This document shows positions 27,164-35,770 of a stretch of 64,000 nucleotides of DNA, piece after piece. The stretch is from assembly GCF_001280085.1 (NCBI RefSeq), contig NZ_LGED01000217.1, forward strand, positions 1 to 64,000, written 5' to 3'. Source of the stretch: Saccharothrix sp. NRRL B-16348. Its GTDB lineage: Bacteria; Actinomycetota; Actinomycetes; Mycobacteriales; Pseudonocardiaceae. The number at the start of each line of letters is the position of its first letter. The first letter of the stretch is position 1. The translations under genes were made by a program, and so were the position numbers. The notes below the pieces were generated by a model. That model did not search any database. It had not been told where the DNA came from and saw nothing but the letters and a program-made list of their open reading frames with translations.

Positions 27164-28761
27164 GCGGGAACTTGCTGCGGCTGCGGCCGATCGTGCACGC
27201 GACGCCCACCGCGACCGGCCTGCACGTGCGGGGGTGGCGTTCCAGCTTCTCCCTCGACGGCGGCAAGGGGCTGTGGACGATCTGGGAGCGCTTGGCCGGT
27301 CCGCTGGCCGACGGCGTGCCGCCCGCGCAGTTGGCGGTGCCGGAGAACGCGCCGCCGGCCGTGGCGCGGGCGTTGGAGCTGCTCATCGGCCAGTTGCACG
27401 AGCACGACATGCTGGTGGAGGTGCCCGCCGAGTGGGGTGGCACCGCGCCGCCGGAGGACATCGCGAGCTGGCTGGAATCCGTTGCGGCGTCACCGGTCGA
27501 GGCGTGGCGGCGGCTCCGGTCGGCGACGGTAACCGTGACCGGTGAGGGCGCCTTGGCCGCTCACGCCCACCGTGCGCTCGTCGCCGCGGGAGTGGACGTT
27601 GCGCCGGTGCGGCCGGGTGCCGGTCTGCTCGTGGTCGTGGGTCCGCACGCGGTCGCCGCCGGGTGTGCTGCCGATGTCGGTTTCGTGGTCGCGCCGGGTT
27701 CGGTCGTGGACGTGGCGGCCGACGCGGTGGCGGTGGCGGAACGGTTGGCCGGCGCGCCGGGTGCTCCGCCGGAGGTGCTGGCCGCGTTGGTCGGGTCGGC
27801 CGCGGCGCACCGGCTCGTGTGCGCGTTGGGCGGTTTGCCCGACCCGTCCACCGAGGTGGTGGACATGTGGAGCGACGTGCCGCCGGCCGGGCCGCCGCAC
27901 CAAGCCGTTCTGGTCGCGCGGGTCGACCCGCTGCACGCCGAGTACCACCCGTGGCTGTCGGCGGTCCGGCCGCGGGAGCCGGGCGGCGCGGTGCTGGAGG
28001 TGTTGGGTGATCGGGAGTTGGGGCCGGTGCCCACCCCGTTGCCCGGTGAGCTGCCGCAGTTGCCGGTCAAGCTGGCCGCGGCCGGTGACGTGGTGGGTTT
28101 CGGCGCCACCGAGCACGCCGCCCGGCTCGACGCCCTGCTCCGCGCCGCGCGTGCGCTCGCACCGGACGGTGTGGTGCTCGGCGCGGACCGGGTGCACGCG
28201 CTCGGGCTGGCCTTGCGCACCGCCGTCCGGCCGCTGCACGGCACACCGGTCGCCGAGGACGAGTGGGCCGCCGACCCGACCGCCCGGCGTTGGTGGAAGG
28301 CGGTGACGCTGCGGTTCGCCCTGCCGGCCGAGGTCGAGGTGACCAGGCTGGGTCCGCGCGTGGTGCGTGCGGTGGTGCGGGCGGGCGGTGAGGAGCTGTC
28401 CTGGGCGGTCGAGTCGGAACCGGCGGACGCCGTCGCCTTCGCCGCGATGGCCGCCGCCGGAAGGACCCAGGCCGAAACCGCCGCGAGGGCCGCGGGGGCC
28501 GATGGCAAGGCACAGGCCGGAGCCGATGCGGGGGCCGCACCGGCACAGCCCGTCGTGCTCTGCGGCGCCGCCCCGTTCCCCGAGCCCGATGGCGCAGCCG
28601 CGCCGTGGACCACGCGGGACTGGCACTGGCCGTACGGGCTCCGTGACGGCGAAGAGGCGTTCCAGGACGACCTGCGGGCGCTCGCGGCCGATGTCAAGCC
28701 GGTGCACCTCGGCCCGGTGCTGGAGGCGGCCGGTGTGGTGGCGTTCGCGGTGGAGGGCTGA
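27160..28761 (+). CDS. Ocin-ThiF-like leader-binding partner of the cyclodehydratase (LazD/TbtF-like)
   Basis: 533 residues. The N-terminal about 90 residues (LLRLRPIVHATPTATGLHV onward) look like a RiPP recognition element winged helix. The remainder resembles a degenerate E1/ThiF fold without obvious ATP or metal motifs. In thiopeptide pathways such proteins bind the leader and present the core to the YcaO enzyme encoded next, with which it is coupled (TGATG). An Ala-rich low-complexity segment (about 430-465) interrupts the C-terminal third and is probably a flexible insertion. Confidence 0.82.
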   Translation: MSGNLLRLRPIVHATPTATGLHVRGWRSSFSLDGGKGLWTIWERLAGPLADGVPPAQLAVPENAPPAVARALELLIGQLHEHDMLVEVPAEWGGTAPPEDIASWLESVAASPVEAWRRLRSATVTVTGEGALAAHAHRALVAAGVDVAPVRPGAGLLVVVGPHAVAAGCAADVGFVVAPGSVVDVAADAVAVAERLAGAPGAPPEVLAALVGSAAAHRLVCALGGLPDPSTEVVDMWSDVPPAGPPHQAVLVARVDPLHAEYHPWLSAVRPREPGGAVLEVLGDRELGPVPTPLPGELPQLPVKLAAAGDVVGFGATEHAARLDALLRAARALAPDGVVLGADRVHALGLALRTAVRPLHGTPVAEDEWAADPTARRWWKAVTLRFALPAEVEVTRLGPRVVRAVVRAGGEELSWAVESEPADAVAFAAMAAAGRTQAETAARAAGADGKAQAGADAGAAPAQPVVLCGAAPFPEPDGAAAPWTTRDWHWPYGLRDGEEAFQDDLRALAADVKPVHLGPVLEAAGVVAFAVEG

Positions 28762-30431
28762 TGAACGTGCGGGTGGTGGAACTTCGCGACTACACGATCG
28801 GTGACCTGGACGCGATCGGTGTGGACGGTCCCGTGCTGCCGGTGCGGTTCGACGGCGCGCTGGTGCTGATCGGTCCGGTGTCGGGCGGTGTCTGCGTGGG
28901 CTGTGCCGAGGAAGCGCGGCTGGCCACGCTCGGCCCGTCCGTGCCGCGCGACGACCGGCGGATGCGGTTGGGTGGCTCGGCGTCCTCGGCGTTGCGGCCG
29001 TTGATCGCGGTGCTGGTCGAGCGCGTGCTGGCCGACCCGGAGGCGCACCGCGACAAGGTGTTGGCGTTGCGGACCGATCTGGCGACCGTCGGCGAGCACC
29101 GGGTCCGGCCACGGTCCGGTGGCTGCGCGACGTGCGGCCCGTTGCCCGAGGACGGCCCGGAAACGGTGGTGCGCGGGCCCGTTCCGGTGGTGCCGGGCAC
29201 GTTGCGGGGCCCGAACCCGCTCACCGGGGGCGACGCCCTCAGGCGCGAGCTGTTCGACCTCAGGCACGGCCCGGTCGGCGGGATGCACCGCATCGGCGAC
29301 CTGACCGTGGCGGCGGTGAGCGCCGAATTGGGCGGTGGGCAGGCCGGGTTCGGCCGCACCGCCGACTACGCCGAGGCCGAGCGGGTCGCGCTGTACGAAG
29401 CGGTGGAACGGCACGCGGGCCTGCAGCCCCGGCGCGTCACCACGGTCCTGGAGGCGTCGTACGCCGAGCTGGGCGACCGCGCGCTCGACCCCACCCGCCT
29501 CGGCCTGCCCGACCACGAGTCGCCGCACGTCGTGCCGTACCACCCGGACGTGCGGACCCGGTGGGTGCACGGTTGGTCGTACACGCACGGGAGGCCGGTC
29601 GCGGTGCCGGAGCACGTGGCCTACTGGGGTCACGGCGACGGCACGCGGTTCGTCGACGAGACGTCCAACGGGTGCGGCACCGGCAACAGCCTCACCGAAG
29701 CCGTGCTGTACGGGATGTTCGAGGTCGCCGAGCGGGACGCGTTCCTGATGGCCTGGTACCAGCGGACGCCGTTGCGGAGCCTGCGGGTGCGCGACGACGT
29801 CACCGCGCACATCGCGGACCGGCTGGAGCAGCTCGGCTACCGGCTGGAGCTCTACGACGCCACCAACGACCTCGGCGTGCCGTCGGTGCTGTCCCTGGCG
29901 CGTTCTCCGAGGGAGCCCCACGCGTTCTACGCCGCGGGCGCCGGGCTCGATCCGGACGCGGCGATGCGGTCGGCGGCGGCCGAGGTGGCGATGGACGTCG
30001 AGGCGGGCGCGAAGCGCTACCGCGTCGAACCCGGCGACTACGACCCGGAACGGCTGCGGCGACTGCTGCGCGAACCGCGGCTGATCCGGACCATGGACGA
30101 CCACGTCAACGTCAACGGCCTGGCGGAAGCCGCCGAGCGGCACGACTTCCTGGTGCCCGGCCCGGAGGTCGACCTGCGCGTGCCCGACGTGCCGCGCGAC
30201 GACCTGGACGCGTTGCTGGAGCACTACGTGCGCGAGTGGGCGGCGTTGGACCTGGAGGTGATCGCGGTCGACCAGAGCGACCCGGTGGTGCGCGACCGGC
30301 TCGGCCTGCACTCGGCGAAGGTGATCGTGCCCGGCGCCGTGCCGATGACGTTCGGCGAGCCGAACCGGCGCACGCGCGGCCTACCGCGGCTGCGCCTCGC
30401 CGGCACCCCGCTGCCCCACCCGTTCCCGTGA
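28761..30431 (+). CDS. YcaO cyclodehydratase (LazE/TbtG-like)
   Basis: 556 residues. The YcaO domain fills about 180-556 and ends in the Pro-rich tail PLPHPFP needed in azoline-forming YcaO enzymes. The ATP-site segments include EAERVALYEAVERHA, ETSNGCGTGNSLTEA and EVAERDAF. The N-terminal region has paired Cys (CVGC, CATC) that could bind zinc. It would convert precursor Cys to thiazolines using ATP. It overlaps its neighbours at both ends, consistent with one transcript. Confidence 0.93.
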   Translation: MNVRVVELRDYTIGDLDAIGVDGPVLPVRFDGALVLIGPVSGGVCVGCAEEARLATLGPSVPRDDRRMRLGGSASSALRPLIAVLVERVLADPEAHRDKVLALRTDLATVGEHRVRPRSGGCATCGPLPEDGPETVVRGPVPVVPGTLRGPNPLTGGDALRRELFDLRHGPVGGMHRIGDLTVAAVSAELGGGQAGFGRTADYAEAERVALYEAVERHAGLQPRRVTTVLEASYAELGDRALDPTRLGLPDHESPHVVPYHPDVRTRWVHGWSYTHGRPVAVPEHVAYWGHGDGTRFVDETSNGCGTGNSLTEAVLYGMFEVAERDAFLMAWYQRTPLRSLRVRDDVTAHIADRLEQLGYRLELYDATNDLGVPSVLSLARSPREPHAFYAAGAGLDPDAAMRSAAAEVAMDVEAGAKRYRVEPGDYDPERLRRLLREPRLIRTMDDHVNVNGLAEAAERHDFLVPGPEVDLRVPDVPRDDLDALLEHYVREWAALDLEVIAVDQSDPVVRDRLGLHSAKVIVPGAVPMTFGEPNRRTRGLPRLRLAGTPLPHPFP

Positions 30432-31537
30432 ACGCCGACGCGTTGCTCGCCGCGTACACCCATGGGCCGGGGCGGGTGGTCGAGCCCGGGGCGTCGCCGC
30501 GCACGGCGGCTCCCGAAGGGCCGCGCGTGCCGCTGACGGCGTTGCGGGGACGGTTCGGCGCGGCGTTGGCACGTCTGCTGACCGACGTGGCGACACCGCT
30601 GCGGTGGGAGCCGTGGAACCAGTACAACGACCACCGGGCGTACCCGTCGGCACGGGCCGCGGCCACCGTCGACCTGGTGCTGGCCGGGCGGTGGGTGCTC
30701 GACCCGGTGCGGCGGGCGCTGGTCGGCGACGGCACGCCGGTGGTCGACGGGCCGGTGCGGATCGAGCTGGTCCGCAGGCGTGACCGCCTCTCCCCCGGCT
30801 ACCGCGAGTTCGGCGACGTGCTCACCGAGCTGGAGGTGGGCCACGTCGCGGCGGCGCTGGTCGAGCACGCGGCACGGCTCGGTCTGGTGGCGCGCGTCTC
30901 GGGGCTGACGGTCACCGTGACGTTCGACGGGGCCCCCGCTCCTCCGCGCGACCAGGCTCCCGTCACACCGCGCAGTTCGGGGGTGGGTCCGCGCGGCATC
31001 GCGGCCGATCCCCGACCGCTGCCCGCGAGCGTGCTGGACGCCGTGGTCGAGGCCGTCAACCACCCGCCGTCGGGGTCGCCCGTGCGTGACGACCTGCGGC
31101 ACCGGTTGGCCGTGCGCAACGTCGAGGGCGTCGCCGACGGCTGGTACGCCGTGGCCGGCGGGCTGCGGCTGGTGTCGCCCGGGCCGGCGGTGGCCGGGTT
31201 GCGGCCGGTGTTCGGGCACCCGCCCGGCACGATCCACGTCGCCTCCATGAACCTCGCGCTGGTGACGACCGGCGACCCGGCCGCCGCGGTGGCGTCCGAC
31301 GGTCCGGACGGCTACCGCGCCCTGCTGCGCGCGGCCGGTGCGGTGGCGCAGCACGTGTCCACGGCCGCGGCCGGCGCGGGCGCGTTCTGCCGGCCGGCGC
31401 GCAGCACCGACGACGGTCCGCTGGAGGCCGTCGTCGGCGCGCCCGCCTCGCACTCGCTGCTCTACCTGCTGCTCGCCGGGCGTTCCCGTGGCGGCACGGG
31501 CTTCACCTACGACCTCACCCCACTGGAGACGCGATGA
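30428..31537 (+). CDS. Additional nitroreductase-like (SagB/McbC-type) protein
   Basis: 369 residues. The C-terminal half keeps the outline of FMN nitroreductases (LLRAAGAVAQHVSTAAAGAG, then APASHSLLYLLLAGR). The N-terminal half has a conserved-looking RWEPWNQYNDHRAYPSARAA. It resembles the stand-alone azoline dehydrogenases of thiopeptide clusters, yet the next gene already carries a clear dehydrogenase domain. It could be a second oxidase with different site choice or a non-catalytic partner. The GTG overlaps the YcaO stop and its own stop overlaps the next gene. Enzymatic activity is not established. Confidence 0.7.
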   Translation: MNADALLAAYTHGPGRVVEPGASPRTAAPEGPRVPLTALRGRFGAALARLLTDVATPLRWEPWNQYNDHRAYPSARAAATVDLVLAGRWVLDPVRRALVGDGTPVVDGPVRIELVRRRDRLSPGYREFGDVLTELEVGHVAAALVEHAARLGLVARVSGLTVTVTFDGAPAPPRDQAPVTPRSSGVGPRGIAADPRPLPASVLDAVVEAVNHPPSGSPVRDDLRHRLAVRNVEGVADGWYAVAGGLRLVSPGPAVAGLRPVFGHPPGTIHVASMNLALVTTGDPAAAVASDGPDGYRALLRAAGAVAQHVSTAAAGAGAFCRPARSTDDGPLEAVVGAPASHSLLYLLLAGRSRGGTGFTYDLTPLETR

Positions 31538-33069
31538 CGTGGACCAGCCTGCACGTGCGGCTGTCGTGGGCGGTCGAGGACGTCGACGCGTTCATCGCCG
31601 ACGTCCTCGCGCCCGAACTGGACGGGCACCGCGCGGCGGGACGGATCGCCGACTGGTTCTACGTCCGGTACTGGGAGGGCGGCCCGCACCTGCGCGTCCG
31701 GGCGCGTGACGCGACCGTCGACCTGGCCGCCCGGTTGCGCTCGCTGGTGGCGGAGGCCGAACACCCGGTGACGGCCGGGTCCGCCGACTGGCTGCCGCAC
31801 GGCGACGTCCGGGAGACGCCGTACGAGCCGGAGGTGGCGCGCTACGGCGGGCCGGAGGCGTTGCCGGTGGCCGAGGACGTGTTCTGCCGCAGCACGGAGG
31901 TGGCGGTCGCCGTGCTGCGGTCGGCGAGCGCGAAGTTCACCGCGGCGGTGGAGCTGGTGATGGCCACGACGACCGCGCTGAAGCTGGACCGGGTCGAGGC
32001 CGCGTCGTGGCTGCGTTCCCTGGCCACGGGGTGGCGGCAGGCGCACGAGCCCGTCGCGCCACCCGCGCTCGGCTCCCACGTCGCCGCGCGCAAGCTGCAC
32101 GAGGCACGCGCGGCCCAGCTCGCCGCGCGCTGGGACCGGCTCGAAACCAGCGCCACGGGCGCGGTGGCGTACTGGGCGGACCGGGTGCGGGCGGCGGACC
32201 TGCCGCGGTACGTCTGGGCCTCGCAGCTGCACATGCTGTGCAACCGGCTGGGTCTCGACCCGGAGGAGGAGCGCACGGTCTGCCGGCTGGTGGCGATGAC
32301 GGCGGAGGCGCCGGACGGGCCGACCCCGTTCCACGAGGACGGCGCGACCGCGCCCGACCGGCGCTACCTGGCGGCGAGCCGGTTCCACTCGGGCGTGCCG
32401 GACCAGGGTCCGCTCAAGGTCGGGGTCGCGCCGCCGACCACGCTCCCGTGGTGGCCGGACGTGCCGCTGCCCGAGGTCGCGCCCGTCACCGGCGGCCTGG
32501 CCGACGCGCTGCTGACCCGGCACACGTCACGGGGCGCGGAGCTGGCCGGGTCGCTCGACGCCGGGCAGTTGGCGACCCTGCTGTGGACCGCGCAAGGCGC
32601 GCTGCCGGACGGGCGCAGGCCGTACCCGAGCGCGGGCGGGCGGCACAGCGCCCGGCTGCGGGTGGTGGCGTTGCGGGTGACCGGGCTGGAGCCGGGTGTG
32701 TACGAAGTGGACGAGGCGCGGCGGACGCTGGTCCACGTCGCGCCCGCGCCGCCGGTGGACGACGTGCGGGCGAGCTCCATGTGGTTCGGCGACGGGGAGG
32801 GCCGGGTCGATCCGGCCACGACACCCGCCGTGCTGGCGCTCTACGCGCGGGTCGGCGCGTTGCGCCGGGCTTACGGCCTGCGGGCGCTGCGGTTGGCGTT
32901 CACGGAGGCGGGGCACCTGGCGCAGAACCTCGCGCTCGTCGCCGCGTCGTCGGGGCTGGCGCTGGGCATGATCGGCGGCTTCTACGACGACATGGCGCAC
33001 GACGTGCTGTGCCTGGACGGCGTGGACGACGCGCTGGTCTACCTGATGCCGCTGGCCGCGGCCGGCTGA
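31534..33069 (+). CDS. Bifunctional SpaB_C (glutamate elimination) - SagB-type azoline dehydrogenase (LazF-like)
   Basis: 511 residues. Residues about 1-255 are a SpaB_C-type domain (WFYVRYWEGGPHLRVR, then HMLCNRLGL), fitting elimination of glutamate to give dehydroalanine. Residues about 275-511 are a SagB-type FMN dehydrogenase (LLTRHTSRG, PYPSAGGRHSARL, GHLAQNLALVAASSGLALG, GGFYDD), which would oxidise thiazolines to thiazoles. This two-domain fusion is the hallmark of LazF of lactazole. Its end overlaps the convergent ATP-grasp gene by 31 bp. Confidence 0.87.
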   Translation: MTWTSLHVRLSWAVEDVDAFIADVLAPELDGHRAAGRIADWFYVRYWEGGPHLRVRARDATVDLAARLRSLVAEAEHPVTAGSADWLPHGDVRETPYEPEVARYGGPEALPVAEDVFCRSTEVAVAVLRSASAKFTAAVELVMATTTALKLDRVEAASWLRSLATGWRQAHEPVAPPALGSHVAARKLHEARAAQLAARWDRLETSATGAVAYWADRVRAADLPRYVWASQLHMLCNRLGLDPEEERTVCRLVAMTAEAPDGPTPFHEDGATAPDRRYLAASRFHSGVPDQGPLKVGVAPPTTLPWWPDVPLPEVAPVTGGLADALLTRHTSRGAELAGSLDAGQLATLLWTAQGALPDGRRPYPSAGGRHSARLRVVALRVTGLEPGVYEVDEARRTLVHVAPAPPVDDVRASSMWFGDGEGRVDPATTPAVLALYARVGALRRAYGLRALRLAFTEAGHLAQNLALVAASSGLALGMIGGFYDDMAHDVLCLDGVDDALVYLMPLAAAG

Positions 33070-34058
33070 CCGGTGGTCCGGTCGATCGCGGCGGTGAGGA
33101 CGCGGTGCAGCTCGTGCGGCAGCGACCGGCCCGCCGCCCGGAAGAGGTCGGGGTAGAGCGCGGGACCGGTGTTGACGTCCACGACGACGAGGTCGCCGTC
33201 GTGGCGGATGAAGTCCAGGCCGAGCAGCGGCAGGCCGAACGCCCGTTGCGCCCGGAGCGCCAGTTCGGCGTGCGTGGCGGGCACGTCCCGGTGTTCGACC
33301 GCGCCGCCGCCCCGTTCCGCGTCGTAGACCTTCCAGGCGAAGTCGTTCCACCGCACGTGGCGGTCGGGGCTCTTGCGGAAGCCGTACACCACTTCCCCGC
33401 CCGCGACGGTGACGCCCAACCAGTCGTCCGGGCTGTTGGGGTAGAAGCGCTCCAGCAGGTAGCTGCGAGCCGGTCCCGACGACGGCACGCCCCGGACCCG
33501 TCCTTCGGTGGTCTCGGAGTCGATGTAGCCGACGACGTCCCTGAGCGTGGTGAAGTTGTCGATGAACAGCACGCCCCAGCCGAAGCAGCCGCGCCGCGGT
33601 TTGAGCACGGCGTGCCCCCACTCCTCGATCACCGGCGCCGCCGCGTCCAGGTTGCGTTGGCTGACCAGCACGCTGTCCGGCACGGGGACACCGGCGCGCG
33701 CGAGCGTCAGGGACGCCCAGTGCTTGTCGAACGCGACGGCGATCCGCTCGGGGTCCGGCACGACGGCGGTGTCGCGCTTCAGCGTGAGCAGCGCGTCCAG
33801 GTCGTAGCTGCCGGGTTTGCGCGCGAAGTCGACGTACCAGAGGTAGAGGTCCAGGTCGTTCAGGCACACGTCGCCGCAGTGCACGCGGCCTTGGCGGATG
33901 TGGGAGTCGCGGAAGTCCAGCCCGTGCGCGAACTCCACGTCGGGCAGCTCCGACAGCAGCCCCATCAGCGTGGCGTGGTCGTCGGGCGGGATGACGCCGC
34001 CGTTGCCGGGCGCGCCGTCGGCCGGACGCGCAGGCAGGAACGTGCCCACCCGGACCAT
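33039..34058 (-). CDS. RimK-like ATP-grasp ligase, convergent with the thiopeptide operon
   Basis: 339 residues. ATP-grasp core: VPVPDSVLVS, VLKPRRGCFGWGVLFI for the nucleotide loop, and the metal site LLGLDFIRHDGDLVVVDVNTGPALYP. It resembles RimK-type carboxylate-amine ligases. No graspetide precursor or cognate partner is next to it. It might be a tailoring, immunity or unrelated enzyme. ATG at 34058 follows GGAGG by 8 bases. It overlaps the last biosynthetic gene tail-to-tail, so the two could interfere with each other's expression. Confidence 0.8.
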   Translation of the reverse strand: MVRVGTFLPARPADGAPGNGGVIPPDDHATLMGLLSELPDVEFAHGLDFRDSHIRQGRVHCGDVCLNDLDLYLWYVDFARKPGSYDLDALLTLKRDTAVVPDPERIAVAFDKHWASLTLARAGVPVPDSVLVSQRNLDAAAPVIEEWGHAVLKPRRGCFGWGVLFIDNFTTLRDVVGYIDSETTEGRVRGVPSSGPARSYLLERFYPNSPDDWLGVTVAGGEVVYGFRKSPDRHVRWNDFAWKVYDAERGGGAVEHRDVPATHAELALRAQRAFGLPLLGLDFIRHDGDLVVVDVNTGPALYPDLFRAAGRSLPHELHRVLTAAIDRTTGQPAAASGIR

Positions 34059-34257
34059 GGCGCCACCTCCGGGTGTGGAGTGGCACGCCGCCCGCCCGCC
34101 ATGCGCCCCGGGCCGCGATATCACTCGAAAGAATGGCGATCACCACGCGGCAGCCCCCGTCGCCCAGACGGGTGACATCCGGTGATCAGCTGATAACGGG
34201 ACGCGCAGGCTCGCCGATGACCCCTATGTCCCGCCGTCGACGCACCGGAGGTCCCGG

Positions 34258-34776
34258 ATGAACGCGAGCAAGGCCGCTGCCGCCGCCTGCCTGGCCGTGA
34301 CCGCGACGTTGTCCGGCATGACGTCGACGGCGCACGCGGCCGACGAGCAGGTCTGCCTGGTCAACGAAGTCGTCGCCTTCAGCGAACCGGTGACCAACAC
34401 CCCGAAGACGGTGGGCGTCACCGTCAAGGGCCAACTCTTCAACTGCACCAACGGCGCCGCGGCCACCGGCTCCTACACCGAGACCGCCACGCTGCCGAAC
34501 TACACCTGCACCGCGCTGTTCTACCAGGGCGCGGGCACGCGGGTCTTCACGTGGACCGACCCCGCCGTCACGCCGAGCACCTACTCGTACAACCGGACGT
34601 CCAGCCGGGTCGGCGCGAACATCGTCATCGTGCTGCTCGGCTCGATCAACCACGGCACGTTCGCGACCGAACCGGCGAAGATGCAGCTCACCGCGCTGAA
34701 CCCCGACCCGATCAGCTGCGCCACCACCGGCGTCTCCCAGCTGTCCCTGGTCGGCGCCCTCACCGTGGGCCTCTAG
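34258..34776 (+). CDS. Small secreted protein of unknown function (paralogue of 59600-60115)
   Basis: 172 residues. A signal peptide (cleavage after AHA, about residue 27) is followed by a Ser/Thr-rich, predicted all-beta domain with four Cys. Shared pattern with the protein at 59600: early Cys, then a strand PxTVGVTVKGxLFNC, T.T.TLP.YTC..LF, TRVFTWTDPAVTPSTY and a closing Cys. The family was not recognised by name. ATG follows GGAGG. Probably an extracellular or envelope protein. Confidence 0.75.
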   Translation: MNASKAAAAACLAVTATLSGMTSTAHAADEQVCLVNEVVAFSEPVTNTPKTVGVTVKGQLFNCTNGAAATGSYTETATLPNYTCTALFYQGAGTRVFTWTDPAVTPSTYSYNRTSSRVGANIVIVLLGSINHGTFATEPAKMQLTALNPDPISCATTGVSQLSLVGALTVGL

Positions 34777-34821
34777 GAACCCGCTCTGGACCACCCGATC
34801 GAGACCGCTCGCCCACGTGGA

Positions 34822-34861
34822 CGCAACCAATTGGTTGCGATACGCTCGGCAATCGTAAGGT
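34822..34861 (+). promoter_or_regulatory. ArsR-type operator and promoter
   Basis: A perfect 18-bp palindrome CGCAACCAATTGGTTGCG (34822-34839) overlaps the likely -35 (TTGCGA, 34835-34840). A TAAGGT box at 34856-34861 is a plausible -10. It sits 45 bp before the AHSA1-ArsR-DUF899 operon, so the ArsR protein encoded there is the natural candidate to bind it. Confidence 0.75.
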
Positions 34862-34883
34862 TGCTTATTCGCGAGAGGCCGTC

Positions 34884-35315
34884 ATGGGTTTTCCTGATCG
34901 CATCGAGCGGGTCGTGGAGATCGCTCAACCCCCGACCAAGGTCTGGGCGGCGCTCACCACGGCCGAGGGATTAGGCACGTGGTTCGGTGACGAGGCGACG
35001 ATCGACCTGCGTCCGGGCGGCACCGCCCGGATGTCCTGGTTCGACGGGCCGACGATCGAACTGCGGGTGGAGCGGGTGGAGGAGCCGACGGTGTTCGCCT
35101 TCACCTGGCCGGTCTACGGCATGCCCGCGAACGACCCGCGGCGCACGTACGTCGAGTTCACCCTGGAAGAGGTCGGCGCGGGCACACGGCTCAAGGTCGT
35201 GGAGAGCGGGTTCGCGCAACTGCCCGAGGACGGGCACGGCAAGGGTTACGACGCGCACGCCCACGGTTGGGAGAGCGAGTTGGGAGAGCTGGTCGACCAC
35301 CTCGGATCCGCCTGA
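34884..35315 (+). CDS. SRPBCC/AHSA1-type protein
   Basis: 143 residues of the START/Bet v1-like fold, typical AHSA1 subgroup: RVVEIAQPPTKVWAALTTAEGLGTWFG opening, RPGGTARM in the middle, VESGFAQLPEDG and a final amphipathic helix (HGWESELGELVDHL). Proteins of this group often sit with an ArsR repressor, as here, and bind hydrophobic ligands. ATG at 34884 follows GAGAGG. It is first in an operon with the next two genes. Confidence 0.87.
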   Translation: MGFPDRIERVVEIAQPPTKVWAALTTAEGLGTWFGDEATIDLRPGGTARMSWFDGPTIELRVERVEEPTVFAFTWPVYGMPANDPRRTYVEFTLEEVGAGTRLKVVESGFAQLPEDGHGKGYDAHAHGWESELGELVDHLGSA

Positions 35316-35320
35316 CCTCG

Positions 35321-35770
35321 ATGCCGCCCGACGTCGAAGCGGTCGCCGAACAGGTCTTCAGCGCCTTGGCCGATCCGACCCGGCGCGCGATCCTGGCTGC
35401 GCTGGCGGCGGGCGGCCCGGCCACGGCCACGGACCTGGCCGATCGCCTGCCCGTCACCAGGCAGGCGATCGCGAAGCACCTCAGCCTGCTCACCGAGGTG
35501 GGCCTGGTGCTGGCGGAACCCGGCGAACGGCGCCGGGTGCGGTTCCGCCTCCGCTCCGCACCCATGCAGGTGGCACAGCAGTACCTGGCGTCGCTGGCAC
35601 GTGACTGGGACGGACCGCTCAGCGCGCTGAAAGATCACCTCGACCGCAACGTCCCCACCGCGGTCCCAGCTGAATCCGAAACAACCGCGGCTGATCACGG
35701 ACCGCCCGCCTCGACGGTGGGCCGGGCCGTGCGCGTCAACCTGAACTGGGAAGGTGGACACCCACGATGA
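35321..35770 (+). CDS. ArsR-family HTH repressor
   Basis: 149 residues. The winged HTH is about 10-95 (VFSALADPTRRAILAALAAGG, LPVTRQAIAKHLSLL). No metal-binding Cys pair is visible, so it is likely a non-metal ArsR of the kind linked to AHSA1 genes. The C-terminal about 40 residues look disordered. It starts 5 bp after the AHSA1 stop and its stop overlaps the next ATG (ATGA). It probably represses its own operon through the palindrome at 34822. Confidence 0.88.
   Translation: MPPDVEAVAEQVFSALADPTRRAILAALAAGGPATATDLADRLPVTRQAIAKHLSLLTEVGLVLAEPGERRRVRFRLRSAPMQVAQQYLASLARDWDGPLSALKDHLDRNVPTAVPAESETTAADHGPPASTVGRAVRVNLNWEGGHPR

Noticed and set aside
22331..34058. Class I lanthipeptide cluster
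   Set aside because: LanB-family proteins are present, but there is no LanC cyclase. YcaO, the Ocin-ThiF-like protein and split LanB point to a thiopeptide.
33039..34257. Graspetide (omega-ester peptide) system around the ATP-grasp gene
   Set aside because: No Thr/Glu- or Lys/Glu-rich precursor with repeated core motifs was found beside the gene.
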